64,000 bases of DNA, taken from contig JADCLP010000007.1 of NCBI GenBank assembly GCA_014983025.1, positions 53,257 through 117,256 of the forward strand. Direction: 5' to 3'. Numbering within the stretch: position 1 is the stretch's first letter; every line of letters starts with the position of its first letter. Origin of the DNA: Erythrobacteraceae bacterium E2-1 Yellow Sea. GTDB taxonomy: Bacteria > Pseudomonadota > Alphaproteobacteria > Sphingomonadales > Sphingomonadaceae. Below are positions 37,961 to 46,826 of this stretch, one piece after another. Made by a program: the position numbers and the translations under genes. The notes under the pieces were generated by a model, which was not told the DNA's origin, searched no databases, and saw only the letters and a program-made list of their open reading frames with translations.

Positions 37961-38036
37961 CGTCATTCCCGCGAAAGCGGGAATCCAGTCCAAACACAAG
38001 GAAAAGCTGGACCCCCGCCTGCGCGTGGGTGACGGT
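37961..38036. repeat. REP-like palindromic doublet between rluD and the JAMM gene
   Basis: Two short palindromes face each other. The first is CGTCATTCCCGC-gaaa-GCGGGAATCCAG (37961-37988); the second is CTGGACCCCCGC-ctgc-GCGTGGGTGACG (about 38009-38036). They are inverted copies of one unit, separated by about 20 AT-richer bases. The sequence TCATTCCCGCGAAAGCGGGA is of the kind dispersed in many proteobacterial genomes (REP/BIME type). It lies in the short divergent gap upstream of both genes. Confidence 0.75.
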
Positions 38037-38043
38037 AGAAAGA

Positions 38044-38439
38044 ATGCAGGTTCAGGTATCACAGCAGGTCATTGACCAAATCAAGGCACAGGCGCGCGCC
38101 GCGGTGCCGTACGAATGCTGTGGCCTATTGCTGGGGCAGGGCATGCAGGTCACCGATGCTGCCCCCGCGCGCAATATGCACCCCGCACCGCAAACGCATT
38201 TTGAAATCGATCCACAAGCCTTGGTGGATGCGCACCGCGCAGCACGTGAAGGCGGCCCGCAGGTGGCCGGTTATTATCATTCACATCCCAATGGCGCGAC
38301 TCATCCTTCTGTAACCGATCAGGCAATGGCATCTGGCGATGGCCGGATCTGGGCGATAGTTGCTGGCGAAGAAATCACCTTCTGGCTGGATCAGGAGGGT
38401 GGTTTCCGCCCGCTTTCCTACTGTGTGGTGCCTGCCTAA
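38044..38439 (+). CDS. JAMM/Mov34-type metallopeptidase (M67 family)
   Basis: The 131-residue single-domain protein has the JAMM zinc peptidase set: Glu24 in VPYECCGLLLG, His79 and His81 in YYHSHPNGATHPSVTD, and Asp92. Bacterial members cut C-terminal tags from sulfur-carrier proteins (as with Mec and CysO) or are of unknown target. ATG 38044 (MQVQVSQQV) is the start; upstream in-frame sequence is the palindromic repeat. No ThiS/MoaD-like gene is adjacent, so the substrate is open. Confidence 0.88.
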   Translation: MQVQVSQQVIDQIKAQARAAVPYECCGLLLGQGMQVTDAAPARNMHPAPQTHFEIDPQALVDAHRAAREGGPQVAGYYHSHPNGATHPSVTDQAMASGDGRIWAIVAGEEITFWLDQEGGFRPLSYCVVPA

Positions 38440-38567
38440 ACCCGCCTGATGCATTCGGGTGCGCGTGCTTCTCCAACAGCTTTCTCATCAGCGGGTGGCA
38501 CAGGGGACAATTTGTTCTTATGACTGTGTTCCATGTGTTCCATCCAGTTGGAAACGAACAGGGAAAT

Positions 38568-39227
38568 ATGAGCCAAGAAAATCCAATAGAACTTGCCAGC
38601 CTGCTGTGTTCGCGCCTGTGCCATGATATGCTTTCACCCGTCGGCGCATTATCCAATGGGCTGGAATTGCTGGCCGATGAAACCGATCCTGAAATGCGGC
38701 AGCGTTGCATCGAATTGCTGGAACAGAGCGCACGGACCAGCACGGCCAAGCTCAAATTCTTCCGCCTCGCTTTCGGTGCGGCGGGCGGTTTTGGCGAAAT
38801 GGTGCCGGTCGAGGAATCGAAAGAGGTGATTGAGGCGCTGGTGGCCGAGGCCCGCCGGGTCGAGCTAAGCTGGGCCATTGAAGGCGCCAATCTGCCCAAA
38901 CCTGCGGTCAAGGTGATGCTCAATTTTGCAGCCATTGCGATTGATGCGCTGATCCGTGGGGGGCAATTGGATATCGGGGCCGAATTGCGTGATGGGAATA
39001 CCGAAATCGTGGTGCGTGCCACGGCTGAACGGATCGCTTTTGACGAAGTGATTGGCCGCGCACTGCAGGGCGAATTGCATGCAGGTGAACTGTCCAGTCG
39101 CACCGCCGCCGCGCATATGATTGCCCTGCTGGCAGAACAGTCTGGTGGTGGGTTGCAATACAAGCTGACCGATAATGCGCTGGTGTTGGGTGCGGTTATA
39201 CCGCAGCCTGAAGGGATGATTGGCTAG
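38568..39227 (+). CDS. chpT: Histidine phosphotransferase ChpT-like
   Basis: The 219-residue protein has a dimerisation/phosphoacceptor helix LASLLCSRLCHDMLSPVGAL with the likely phosphorylated His19, and a degenerate HATPase-like domain, the ChpT layout. In Caulobacter, ChpT passes phosphate from CckA to CtrA and CpdR, controlling the cell cycle. The start ATG 38568 behind ACAGGGA is preferred to an ATG at 38520. The C-terminal half lacks the N, G1 and G2 boxes of true kinases, as expected. Confidence 0.85.
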   Translation: MSQENPIELASLLCSRLCHDMLSPVGALSNGLELLADETDPEMRQRCIELLEQSARTSTAKLKFFRLAFGAAGGFGEMVPVEESKEVIEALVAEARRVELSWAIEGANLPKPAVKVMLNFAAIAIDALIRGGQLDIGAELRDGNTEIVVRATAERIAFDEVIGRALQGELHAGELSSRTAAAHMIALLAEQSGGGLQYKLTDNALVLGAVIPQPEGMIG

Positions 39228-39492
39228 GGCCAGAAACCGGAAGTCACAAGGCCGTGGCTTGGGCCAGAATTGGTCAATGCGAGGAATGAGCGAAGGAGAA
39301 TAGTGGTGCTATTTTGCAAGCGAATGACGAAGCGCTGGACGATTCTGGCCAAGCCCTACGGGTGGCCGATTGCTGGCGATCTGCTGCGTCAGAGCCTTCA
39401 CAGGGAAGTATACTCCCTGTTTCATACCCTTCCTTGCATTTCATCCAGCACTCGAGCCACCACGGCTCTTGGGCCTTCCGGAGTCTGACCCT
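39228..39492. other. Noncoding intergenic element with long imperfect inverted repeat
   Basis: No gene is supported in these 265 bases. CCGTGGCTTGGGCCAGAATT (39252-39271) is inverted imperfectly as GATTCTGGCCAAGCCCTACGG (39341-39361), so the 110 bases between could fold into a long stem. A second hairpin CAGGGA-AGTATAC-TCCCTG lies at 39401-39419. The dense structure suggests a dispersed intergenic repeat or a small RNA rather than a promoter alone. Confidence 0.45.
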
Positions 39493-40200
39493 ATGAGTGA
39501 CGAGCTCGTCCACCGCGAGATGCCCTCGCCCAATTGGAACGAGCGGACTTTGCCCATCAATATGGTGGTGCTGCATTATACCGAGATGAAGCCGGTGGAG
39601 ACCGCGTTGGATCGTCTATGCGATCCAGCGGCGCAGGTGAGCGCGCATTATCTGATCACCGAAGAAGGTGAGGTCATTCGCCTGGTGAAGGAAGCGCATC
39701 GCGCCTGGCATGCAGGCGAATCCTATTGGCGCGGCCACAAGGATGTGAATTCAGCCAGTATCGGTATTGAGCTGGATCATCCGGGGCATGAACTGGGCTA
39801 TCGTGAATTTTCACAAGCTCAGATCGATGCATTGATCCCACTGCTCAACCGCATCGTGAAGCATTACGATATTCCGCGGGCCAATGTGGTGGGGCATTCG
39901 GATGTTGCGCCTGCACGCAAAGTGGATCCGGGTGAATTATTCCCGTGGGACCGGCTGGCTGAATACGGCCTGTGCCTGCCCACACCGGAAAAGCTGCAAT
40001 TGGGTGATCCGTTCGATAATGACGGGGCATTCTACCTCGCGCTGGAACGCTTTGGTTATGATATCACGGATGGGCACAAGGCAGTGGCAGCCTTTCAGCG
40101 CCGCTGGCGACCAGATCGGATCGATGGCGAAATTGACGGGCAAGTGCGCGCCATTCTATTCCAGCTGCTGCTCGATCGGGATCGCGGCGCCACGCGTTGA
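39493..40200 (+). CDS. N-acetylmuramoyl-L-alanine amidase (Amidase_2, AmiD/AmpD-like)
   Basis: The 235-residue zinc amidase has His28 in MVVLHYTEM and His135 with Lys143 and Asp145 in VVGHSDVAPARKVDPG, the amidase_2 ligand set, followed by a peptidoglycan-binding-like C-terminal domain (FGYDITDGHKAVAAFQRRWRP). It cuts the bond between muramic acid and the stem peptide in cell wall recycling. No signal peptide is seen from ATG 39493, so the enzyme could be cytoplasmic AmpD-like in spite of the AmiD-like domain order. Confidence 0.9.
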   Translation: MSDELVHREMPSPNWNERTLPINMVVLHYTEMKPVETALDRLCDPAAQVSAHYLITEEGEVIRLVKEAHRAWHAGESYWRGHKDVNSASIGIELDHPGHELGYREFSQAQIDALIPLLNRIVKHYDIPRANVVGHSDVAPARKVDPGELFPWDRLAEYGLCLPTPEKLQLGDPFDNDGAFYLALERFGYDITDGHKAVAAFQRRWRPDRIDGEIDGQVRAILFQLLLDRDRGATR

Positions 40201-40294
40201 GCATTTTCTGCAGCAAATTTGATCTGGATCACTGTTTTGCCGCGTCAGCACATTACTGCTGAACACAAGCAATCAATCAAGGACTCCCCCTCTC

Positions 40295-40660
40295 ATGGCA
40301 CATACTGAATTCAAGGATTGGCCCGCAATGGCCGCAAACCTGCTCCCCGCGATCAAGGAATTGCACAAGGGCGCGCCGGGCGTGATGAAGGCGTTCCGTG
40401 AAATGGGTGCCGCCGCGCATGAAGGCGGCGCGCTGGATGCCAAGACCAAGGAATTGCTGGCCGTGGCCATTTCGGTGGCGGTGCGGTGTGACCCATGCGT
40501 GACCTATCATGTTGAAGGCGCGCGCAAGCATGGCGCGACGCGTGAGGAAATTGCCGAAACCTTGGGACTTGCGGTCTATATGGGTGCCGGACCCAGTGCG
40601 ATGTATGCGGCGCAGGCGCTGGAAGCCTATGACCAATATGCCGACAAGGCGGCTGGCTGA
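40295..40660 (+). CDS. AhpD-like / carboxymuconolactone decarboxylase family protein
   Basis: The 121-residue all-helical protein has the AhpD-type redox motif RCDPCVTYHVEGARKHG (Cys65, Cys68, His72). CxxC members of the family act as thiol-disulfide or peroxidase-linked proteins, unlike true decarboxylases, which lack the cysteines. ATG 40295 begins MAHTEFKDWP. It is alone between an amidase gene and rnpB; a role in oxidative stress is inferred from the family. Confidence 0.85.
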   Translation: MAHTEFKDWPAMAANLLPAIKELHKGAPGVMKAFREMGAAAHEGGALDAKTKELLAVAISVAVRCDPCVTYHVEGARKHGATREEIAETLGLAVYMGAGPSAMYAAQALEAYDQYADKAAG

Positions 40661-40727
40661 ACCTACGCACTTCCGTTGTAGTGATGCACCTTTCCTAATC
40701 AATGGAGCATCCCTATATGGGGTGTGT

Positions 40728-41126
<399 letters not shown>

Positions 41127-41143
41127 GCAATATCTCGATGCGC

Positions 41144-42454
41144 TTAATCCCGGCCCACACTGCTGTAATGGAAACCTGCGGCGCGCATATCATCGGGTTT
41201 GTAGATATTGCGCAAATCCACCATCACCGGCGCCCTCGCCAGTTCCTTGACCCGGTTGAGGTCCAGTGCGCGGAAAGCATCCCACTCGGTCACGATGGCG
41301 ATGGCATCGGCACCCTCGATGGCGTCATAGGGGCTGTCCGTCATGGTCACATCTGGCATTAACGGGCGTGCCTGCTCCATCCCTTCCGGGTCATAGGCAG
41401 CCACCTGAACGCCTGCATCGATCAGACTTTGCGCGATGGCAATGGCGGGGGAATCGCGCATATCATCGGTATTGGGTTTGAAGGTCAGGCCCAGCAGGGC
41501 CACCTTCTTCCCGCGCGCGGCATCCATGCCACCCAGCGCATCCAGAACCTTTCGCCCCATGGCGCGCTTGCGGCTGTCATTGACCTTCACCACCGCTTCC
41601 ACAATGCGGACAGGGCTTTCATAATCTTCTGCCGTTTTCAGCAGCGCCAGCGTATCCTTGGGAAAACAGCTGCCACCATATCCCGGCCCGGCATGGAGGA
41701 ATTTGGAACCGATACGGTTGTCCATGCCAATGCCGCGCGCTACGTCCTGAACATTGGCACCCACCTTTTCACACAGATCAGCCATTTCATTGATAAAGGT
41801 GATCTTGGTCGCCAGAAAAGCATTGGCTGCATATTTGATCAGCTCGCTCGACCGGCGATTGACGAACAGCATCGGCGATTCATTGAGGAACAAGGGACGA
41901 TAGACTTCCTGCATTACCTCGCGCCCGAAATCATCCTCTGCCCCGATCACAATTCGGTCAGGCCGTTTGAAATCGCCAATTGCAGCGCCTTCACGCAGGA
42001 ATTCAGGGTTGGAAACGACAGAGAAACGGTGCGGCGTGCCGCTGGCAGCAAGAATGCGTTCCACCTCGTCCCCGGTGCCGACCGGAACGGTCGATTTGGT
42101 GACGATCACAGCATCATTCGCCAGACTTTGGCCAATTTCCCTGGCGACCGCGTAAACGAAGGACAGATCAGCATGGCCATCACCACGCCGGCTGGGTGTG
42201 CCCACAGCAATGAATATGGCGCCTGCGCCCGCGATCCCATCAGCCAGGCTGGTGCTGAAGCTGAGACGGCCCGCCTTCACATTGCTTTCAACCAAGGCAT
42301 CCAGCCCCGGCTCGTAAATGGGCATCACACCTTCCAGCAGGCGGTCAATCTTGGACTGGTCCTTGTCAATGCAGACCACATCGTGGCCGAAATCGGCCAG
42401 ACATGCGCCAGATACCAGGCCGACATAGCCAGAACCAACCATGGCAATTTTCAT
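41144..42454 (-). CDS. ugd: UDP-glucose 6-dehydrogenase
   Basis: The 436-residue protein has the N-terminal NAD motif MVGSGYVGLVSGACLADFGH, the central dimerisation helix, the catalytic cysteine in GPGYGGSCFPKDTLAL, and a C-terminal domain with LLGLTFKPNTDDMRDSP. It oxidises UDP-glucose to UDP-glucuronate for capsule, exopolysaccharide or LPS. Its ATG overlaps the stop of the upstream phosphatase gene as ATGA. No polysaccharide cluster is adjacent in this window. Confidence 0.96.
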   Translation of the reverse strand: MKIAMVGSGYVGLVSGACLADFGHDVVCIDKDQSKIDRLLEGVMPIYEPGLDALVESNVKAGRLSFSTSLADGIAGAGAIFIAVGTPSRRGDGHADLSFVYAVAREIGQSLANDAVIVTKSTVPVGTGDEVERILAASGTPHRFSVVSNPEFLREGAAIGDFKRPDRIVIGAEDDFGREVMQEVYRPLFLNESPMLFVNRRSSELIKYAANAFLATKITFINEMADLCEKVGANVQDVARGIGMDNRIGSKFLHAGPGYGGSCFPKDTLALLKTAEDYESPVRIVEAVVKVNDSRKRAMGRKVLDALGGMDAARGKKVALLGLTFKPNTDDMRDSPAIAIAQSLIDAGVQVAAYDPEGMEQARPLMPDVTMTDSPYDAIEGADAIAIVTEWDAFRALDLNRVKELARAPVMVDLRNIYKPDDMRAAGFHYSSVGRD

Positions 42455-43266
42455 CGCGAGCCTTCCTTGTTCGCACTTTTTATCTTGATCTTGTCACGCT
42501 TGGCCACGGCCTGAATCGTTCTTCGATCTGATCCTTCCAGCACCAGTGCAGTCAAAATACCAGTGCGAAAGGCCCCTGTATCGATCCCGATACGTGTGCC
42601 GCGATCCTCTACCTCATCAAAAATCGTATGGCCATGCACCACCACCTTGGGCAGTGGCCCGCTGTGGCGAAGAAAGCGTTCGCGTATCCACAGGTAATCG
42701 CTGCGCCGCTGCTGGTCCAATGGCAGGGTTGGATCGATGCCGGCATGCACAAACAGGTAATCGCCCGCCACAATCATATCTTCCGAAGCGGCGAGAAATT
42801 GACGGATCTTGGTGGGTACGAGTGTTTGCAAGGTTTCGAACAATTGGTCGATGGATAGTGAATTGAACTGTTTTTTGGGCAGTCCAAAGCTCAAGATCGT
42901 TTCACGCCCACCATGTTTCAGGAAATGGCGCAGGACTTCCTTGTCTTCAAAAGATTGCAGGAACATTTCTTCGTGGTTGCCGATCAGGATGCGAATCTTG
43001 CGTTGGCCCTGCCATTCGCGTGCTCGCTGCAACACGCCCGCCGATTCCGCGCCGCGATCGACCAGATCGCCCAGCAATACCACGGTAGTATCGGCCGCGC
43101 CCAAGCTGGCATCGTCCGCTTCGATCGCACCGATCAGCGCATCGAACAGGTCCAGCCGTCCGTGAATGTCCCCAATCACATAATAGCGTTCCCCATCGGG
43201 CACACGCGACGGTGCAGCTTTGGAAGCAGCAGGTCGGAACAGTTTAAGCAAAGGTTCGAAAATCAT
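42451..43266 (-). CDS. Serine/threonine-type metallophosphatase (calcineurin-like)
   Basis: The 271-residue protein shows the phosphoesterase signatures VIGDIHGRLDL (residues 31-40), LLGDLVDRGAES (65-76), LIGNHEEMF (95-103) and VVHGHT with two late histidines. This branch includes PrpA-like protein phosphatases and Ap4A hydrolases, so the substrate is uncertain. It is coupled by overlap to ugd. A broken inverted copy of the gene and its upstream 50 bases lies at 46119-46530, on the other side of the IS scar. Confidence 0.88.
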   Translation of the reverse strand: MIFEPLLKLFRPAASKAAPSRVPDGERYYVIGDIHGRLDLFDALIGAIEADDASLGAADTTVVLLGDLVDRGAESAGVLQRAREWQGQRKIRILIGNHEEMFLQSFEDKEVLRHFLKHGGRETILSFGLPKKQFNSLSIDQLFETLQTLVPTKIRQFLAASEDMIVAGDYLFVHAGIDPTLPLDQQRRSDYLWIRERFLRHSGPLPKVVVHGHTIFDEVEDRGTRIGIDTGAFRTGILTALVLEGSDRRTIQAVAKRDKIKIKSANKEGSR

Positions 43267-43339
43267 GGTCGAGCATATGGGAAGTAAATCAAACTCGCCT
43301 CATGACAGCAAGGCAGGGCCGTGAATAGCCCCGAGTTTT

Positions 43340-43639
43340 CTAAACGCCCTCGGTGCTCATTTGTTGCTGTCGTTCAAACTCGACGGGCGACAGTATCCCG
43401 TTTCTCACGTGCTTATGTATCGGGTTATAGAACATTTCGATGTAATCGAACACGTCCTGCCTGGCCTCGTCGCGTGAGCGATAGGCTCGCCTGCGGATGC
43501 GTTCGCGCTTGAGCAGGTTAAAGGAGCTCTCGACCACCGCGTTGTCTTGTAATTTGCCACGCCGGCTCATCGAGTGCTCTAATTTCAGGGCCTTCAAGAA
43601 TTGGACTTGTGACGATCTTGTGCCGGTCACCGATCTCAT
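43340..43639 (-). pseudogene. C-terminal remnant of an IS3-family transposase (OrfB), fragment 1
   Basis: The 99 residues include VQFLKALKLEHSMSRRGK, then LQDNAVVESSFNLLKRERIR and FDYIEMFYNPIHKHVRNGIL followed by a 'SPVEFERQ' ending, the tail of an IS3-group DDE integrase after the catalytic glutamate region. The D-D part is absent, so this is a fragment. Its left end lies close to the point at which the inverted phosphatase duplication stops being alignable (about 43,320). Confidence 0.85.
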
Positions 43640-43697
43640 TAGGCCACCTTGGCTTCGAAGGCGAGCGGGCTAATGCCGCTCAGATATGAATGACGTC
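43639..43697 (-). pseudogene. C-terminal tip of a second IS3-family OrfB, fragment 2
   Basis: Read on the minus strand, the bases encode RHSYLSGISPLAFEAKVA and a TAA stop at 43639-43641. The RRHSYLxxISPxAFE ending is typical of IS3 OrfB proteins, but differs from the ending of fragment 1, so it comes from another element. It is cut at about 43697, where the sequence passes to a third element on the plus strand. Confidence 0.65.
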
Positions 43698-43719
43698 ATC
43701 GGGTGGCCAGTTATAGGTG

Positions 43720-43938
43720 CGCTCGACCTCTGCCAGACCTTCCTCTCCCGGTGCCGCAAGGCAGGGATTCAGCCAGGCGACCTACTTCAGCTGGAAGAAG
43801 AAGTACGCGGGTTTGATGCCGTCGGAAATGCGCCGGTTGCGTGATCTGGAAGACGAGAACGGACGGCTGAAGAAGATCGTCGCCGATCTGACGCTTGATC
43901 GTGAGGTGCTTCAGGATGTCATCAAACGAAAGCTTTAA
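43720..43938 (+). pseudogene. IS3-family OrfA remnant (IS407-like), frameshifted
   Basis: The end of an OrfA is readable: FSQATYFSWKKKYAGLMP, then EMRRLRDLEDENGRLKKIV and LTLDREVLQDVIKRKL, a leucine-zipper-like tail. The expected CRKAGISQATYF is present only if one extra C near 43769 is skipped (TGC CGC AAG GCA GGG ATT, then C, AGC CAG), so the frame is broken inside the helix-turn-helix. The N-terminal half is missing. Confidence 0.75.
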
Positions 43939-44819
43939 GGCCGGATCGGAAGCGCGAGATTGTCGACGCTGTTCGGCAGGACTGGCAGGTGACGATCCGT
44001 AGTGCATGCTCGGCTTTGCAGTTCGATTGCTCGACCTATCACTACCAGTCCTGCCGAACCGATCCGGCCTTTCTGAAGAAGCGAATCAAGGAGATCTGCG
44101 AGACGCACGTTCGCTAAGGCTACCGGCGTGTGTATTACATCCTGCGCCGGGACGGTTGGTGCGTGAACCTGAAGAAGGTCTACAGGCTTTACAGGGAGTT
44201 GGGCCTGCAGCTGCGGAACAAGACGCCCAAGCGGCGGGTCAAGGCGAAGCTACGGGAGGATCGGGCGCCGGCGATCAGGCCGAACGATGTCTGGGCAATG
44301 GACTTCGTGCACGATGAGCTGGCGACTGGTCGCAAGTTGCGCATCCTGACAGTGGTCGACACGTTCTCCCGGCTATCGCCGGTGATCGATCCCCGGTTCA
44401 GCTATCGCGGTGAGGACGTGGTTGCCACGCTGGAACAGGCATGCAGGAAGATCGGCTATCCGAAGACTATCAGGGTGGACAATGGCAGCGAGTTCATCTC
44501 GCGGGACATGGATCTGTGGGCTTACCAGCGCGGTGTGATCCTGGACTTCTCCCGCCCTGGCAAGCCCACAGACAATGCGTTCATCGAAGCGTTCAACAGC
44601 AAGCTGCGCAGCGAGTGCCTGAACGCCCACTGGTTCCTGTCGTTGCAAGATGCTTGCGAAAAGCTGGAGGCGTGGCGTAGACACTACAACGAAGAGCGAC
44701 CGCACAGCGCGATCGGGAATATCCCCCCGATCATGCTGGCGAACTCAGCCGGTGAAACCAGCCCACCGGAACTGGGCAAGGCGGAAAACTCCAGACCTGC
44801 GTGGTCCGAGGTTGGGTAG
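43939..44819 (+). pseudogene. IS3-family OrfB integrase (IS407-like) with internal stop codon
   Basis: The frame begins KPDRKREIVDAVRQDW and ends in SAGETSPPELGKAENSRPAW plus SEVG. The DDE triad is intact: Asp in NDVWAMDFVHDEL, Asp in RVDNGSEF and Glu in NAFIEAFNSKLRSECLN. A TAA at 44115-44117 stands where the family has Tyr (VRYGYRRV), so the reading frame is split and only 229 residues after it can be made from a GTG. The element is therefore inactive unless the stop is suppressed. It is the most complete of the IS pieces in the scar zone. Confidence 0.85.
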
Positions 44820-44999
44820 CGGTGCAAACCGCCCAAGACTTTACTTGTAGCTGGTAGAAACTTCGGTCTCAGACCATGTGATCACGATAGTCGATTTCTC
44901 GCTCGGTTGAACTACCGAAGGAGTTCGGGCGCGAACCATTGAATGGCCTGCGCCCGAAACATTATTCTTACACCTCGACAGTACCAATTGGTATGTTGA

Positions 45000-45854
45000 C
45001 TAAAAGCTAACAGAAAGAGACGCTACAAGTGCGTCATCGGTAAAGTCGTTGATCGACGGACCTTCAACTCCAATGTAAGAAACTCCTAGATCAAGGCCGC
45101 CCAATAAGGTTAAGCTCGCGCCAACCGCCCAGTCGAAGCCGGTATCGTCATTTGTGCCAGCAATCATAGGCGGTGCCAACACACCGTCAGTATAGCCTAG
45201 GTGAGCATTGAGAGAAATTGGTGAATCTGGAATACCTACGCCCAAATCGGTATAAAGCCACAAGTTATCGTCACCACCAAGCGACGATTGCTTCCAGGCA
45301 TAGGCAGCGCCGAACGTAGCCTCTAAGGGCCCTAGCGTAGTTGAGATCGATGCGTAGGGCTCCCAATAATTACTATTGAAGTCATTAACATACGAGTTTT
45401 CATCAGTCGGATCAATTAGCCCTCCATCCGTCGGGTAGTTGTATTGCAGAATCCCAATATCAATTGACCAAGCATCGGATATATCACCATTCCAACCACC
45501 ATAGAAGTTCATTTCGAGTTCACCGTATGCAGCTCCGCCTTCAAGCGAACTTCCCCAAGCCCCGACATAAAAACCGCTGGAGTGCACGACATCGATTCCG
45601 CCTTGGATTGCTGGATCACCACCCGTCATCGCTACGCCGCGGAAACGGTACTGAGTTGCTAAGGTGACGTTGCCTGAGACAGTAAAGGCGTTACCCTCGC
45701 CGAGAAAGCTGCCATCGCCGATCGGAACAAGTTCGTTCGCACGATCGAGTTCGACTGAATTATACTCAGCGGTTTCAGCGAGAGCCGGTGCAGCCGAGAG
45801 ACAAAGGCCGGCGAAAATCGTTGCGGCGAAAAGGCCGCTTTTGGACGTAAGCAT
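45000..45854 (-). CDS. TorF-family putative outer-membrane porin
   Basis: The 284-residue protein has a Sec signal (LFAATIFAGLCLSAAPALA) and amphipathic beta-strands ending in an aromatic residue, LVASLSVSF, typical of outer-membrane barrels. Segments such as VSGNVTLATQYRFRGVAMTG and GGIDVVHSSGFYVGAWGSS fit the TorF putative porin family (TIGR02001), often found near amt/glnK in sphingomonads. It lies between IS remnants and the broken phosphatase copy; its GC is lower than that of the core genes. Transported solute unknown. Confidence 0.8.
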   Translation of the reverse strand: MLTSKSGLFAATIFAGLCLSAAPALAETAEYNSVELDRANELVPIGDGSFLGEGNAFTVSGNVTLATQYRFRGVAMTGGDPAIQGGIDVVHSSGFYVGAWGSSLEGGAAYGELEMNFYGGWNGDISDAWSIDIGILQYNYPTDGGLIDPTDENSYVNDFNSNYWEPYASISTTLGPLEATFGAAYAWKQSSLGGDDNLWLYTDLGVGIPDSPISLNAHLGYTDGVLAPPMIAGTNDDTGFDWAVGASLTLLGGLDLGVSYIGVEGPSINDFTDDALVASLSVSF

Positions 45855-46118
45855 AACAAAATCCTTGTCTTTATGTTGTCGCTTCGTCCCACCTGCACAT
45901 TCGGCGGTCGCAATTCTATATTCGCGATCTCATCCCAACGCGAAGCAATACTGCCCATTTATGCTGCAACGCACAAGAAAAAATTTATTATACCGAATAT
46001 TCGATGAAAAGTGTCGAGTTTTTGCATCACTCATCTGACTTGGAGAATGCGTGCTTTGGTTGCCGTCCCCGACTTGCTGCCATGAGGCGAGTTTGATTTG
46101 CTTCCCATATGCTCGACC

Positions 46119-46530
46119 ATGATTTGCGCACCCTTGCGCAAATTGTTGCGCCCCGCTGCAGTGGTCGCTTCGGCACCGCGCGTGCCCGACCGTGAGCGGT
46201 ATTACGGTGTGGGCGATATTCATGGTCGGCTCGATCTGTCCGGGGCGCTGATCGATTCGATTGAACGCGACAACCTGCAATCCGGTAAAGCCTGCACAAC
46301 GGTGGTGATGCTGGGCGACCTCGTCGATCGCGGCCCCGATTCGGCCGGCGTGCTCATGCGCGCGCGAATGGCAGGGCCAATGGCACATTGGAATCCTGGT
46401 TGGCAACAACGAAGATATGCTCCTCGAATCATTCAATGATCGAGATGTCCTGCGTCACTTCCTCAAGCACGGTGGGCGCGAAACAATTGTCAGCTTTGGA
46501 ATGCTCCAAGACCAGTTTAATAAGATGTCG
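46119..46530 (+). pseudogene. Inverted, frameshifted and truncated copy of the metallophosphatase gene
   Basis: From ATG 46119 the frame gives MICAPLRKLLRPAAV, GVGDIHGRLDLSGALIDSIE and MLGDLVDRGPDSAGVL, matching the gene at 42451-43266 over its first 80 residues. Two bases (a GC pair in the run near 46362-46370) are missing, after which the homology continues in another frame as GNNEDMLLESFNDRDVL, RHFLKHGGRETIVSFG. It ends at about 46530, where IS-derived sequence begins. The 50 bases before the ATG are almost identical to those upstream of the intact gene (CGAGTTTGATTTGCTTCCCA), showing a duplication in inverted orientation. Confidence 0.9.
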
Positions 46531-46616
46531 AGTGCTGCTGTGCCTAGCGAGGGTGCGGGGCGGCAAGAACCTCTGGCCAAGCGTGACGCGCCGCCGGCCG
46601 CAGCTGGAGAAGCGGC

Positions 46617-46826
46617 ATGACCGACAACGGGTCGCTGAGGGACAAATGCCTCAACGTCCACTGGTTCGCCTCGCTGGCCGAGGCGAAGCGACTGATCGAA
46701 GCCTGGAGGAAGGACTAAAACGTTAGTCGTCCTCACATGGCTTTTGGCAATCTGACGCCGGCGAAATATCTACCCGGATCAAGATATTGTCCGACCCCGA
46801 TCGGGGTCGGACAAGCCGGAAACTAA
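46617..46826 (+). pseudogene. 3' remnant of a further IS3-family OrfB with internal stop
   Basis: The frame reads DNGSLRDKCLNVHWFASL and AEAKRLIEAWRKD, then TAA at 46716-46718 in place of the usual Tyr, then NVSRPHMAFGNLTPAKY, the typical IS3 OrfB ending. Upstream catalytic parts are gone. It follows the truncated phosphatase copy directly, and suggests that this IS caused the truncation. Confidence 0.8.
46787..46814. repeat. 28-bp perfect palindrome
   Basis: TTGTCCGACCCCGA (46787-46800) is followed at once by its exact reverse complement, with no spacer. It overlaps the end of the IS3 OrfB remnant. It may be a relic of a transposon end, a recombination site or a cruciform; it is too compact (no loop) for an ordinary terminator. 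Confidence 0.6.

Noticed and set aside
32763..39301. A shared 15-mer ATGAGCGAAGGAGAA at 32763 and about 39287.
   Set aside because: Too short and low in information; it looks like a start codon plus purine-rich sequence met twice by chance.
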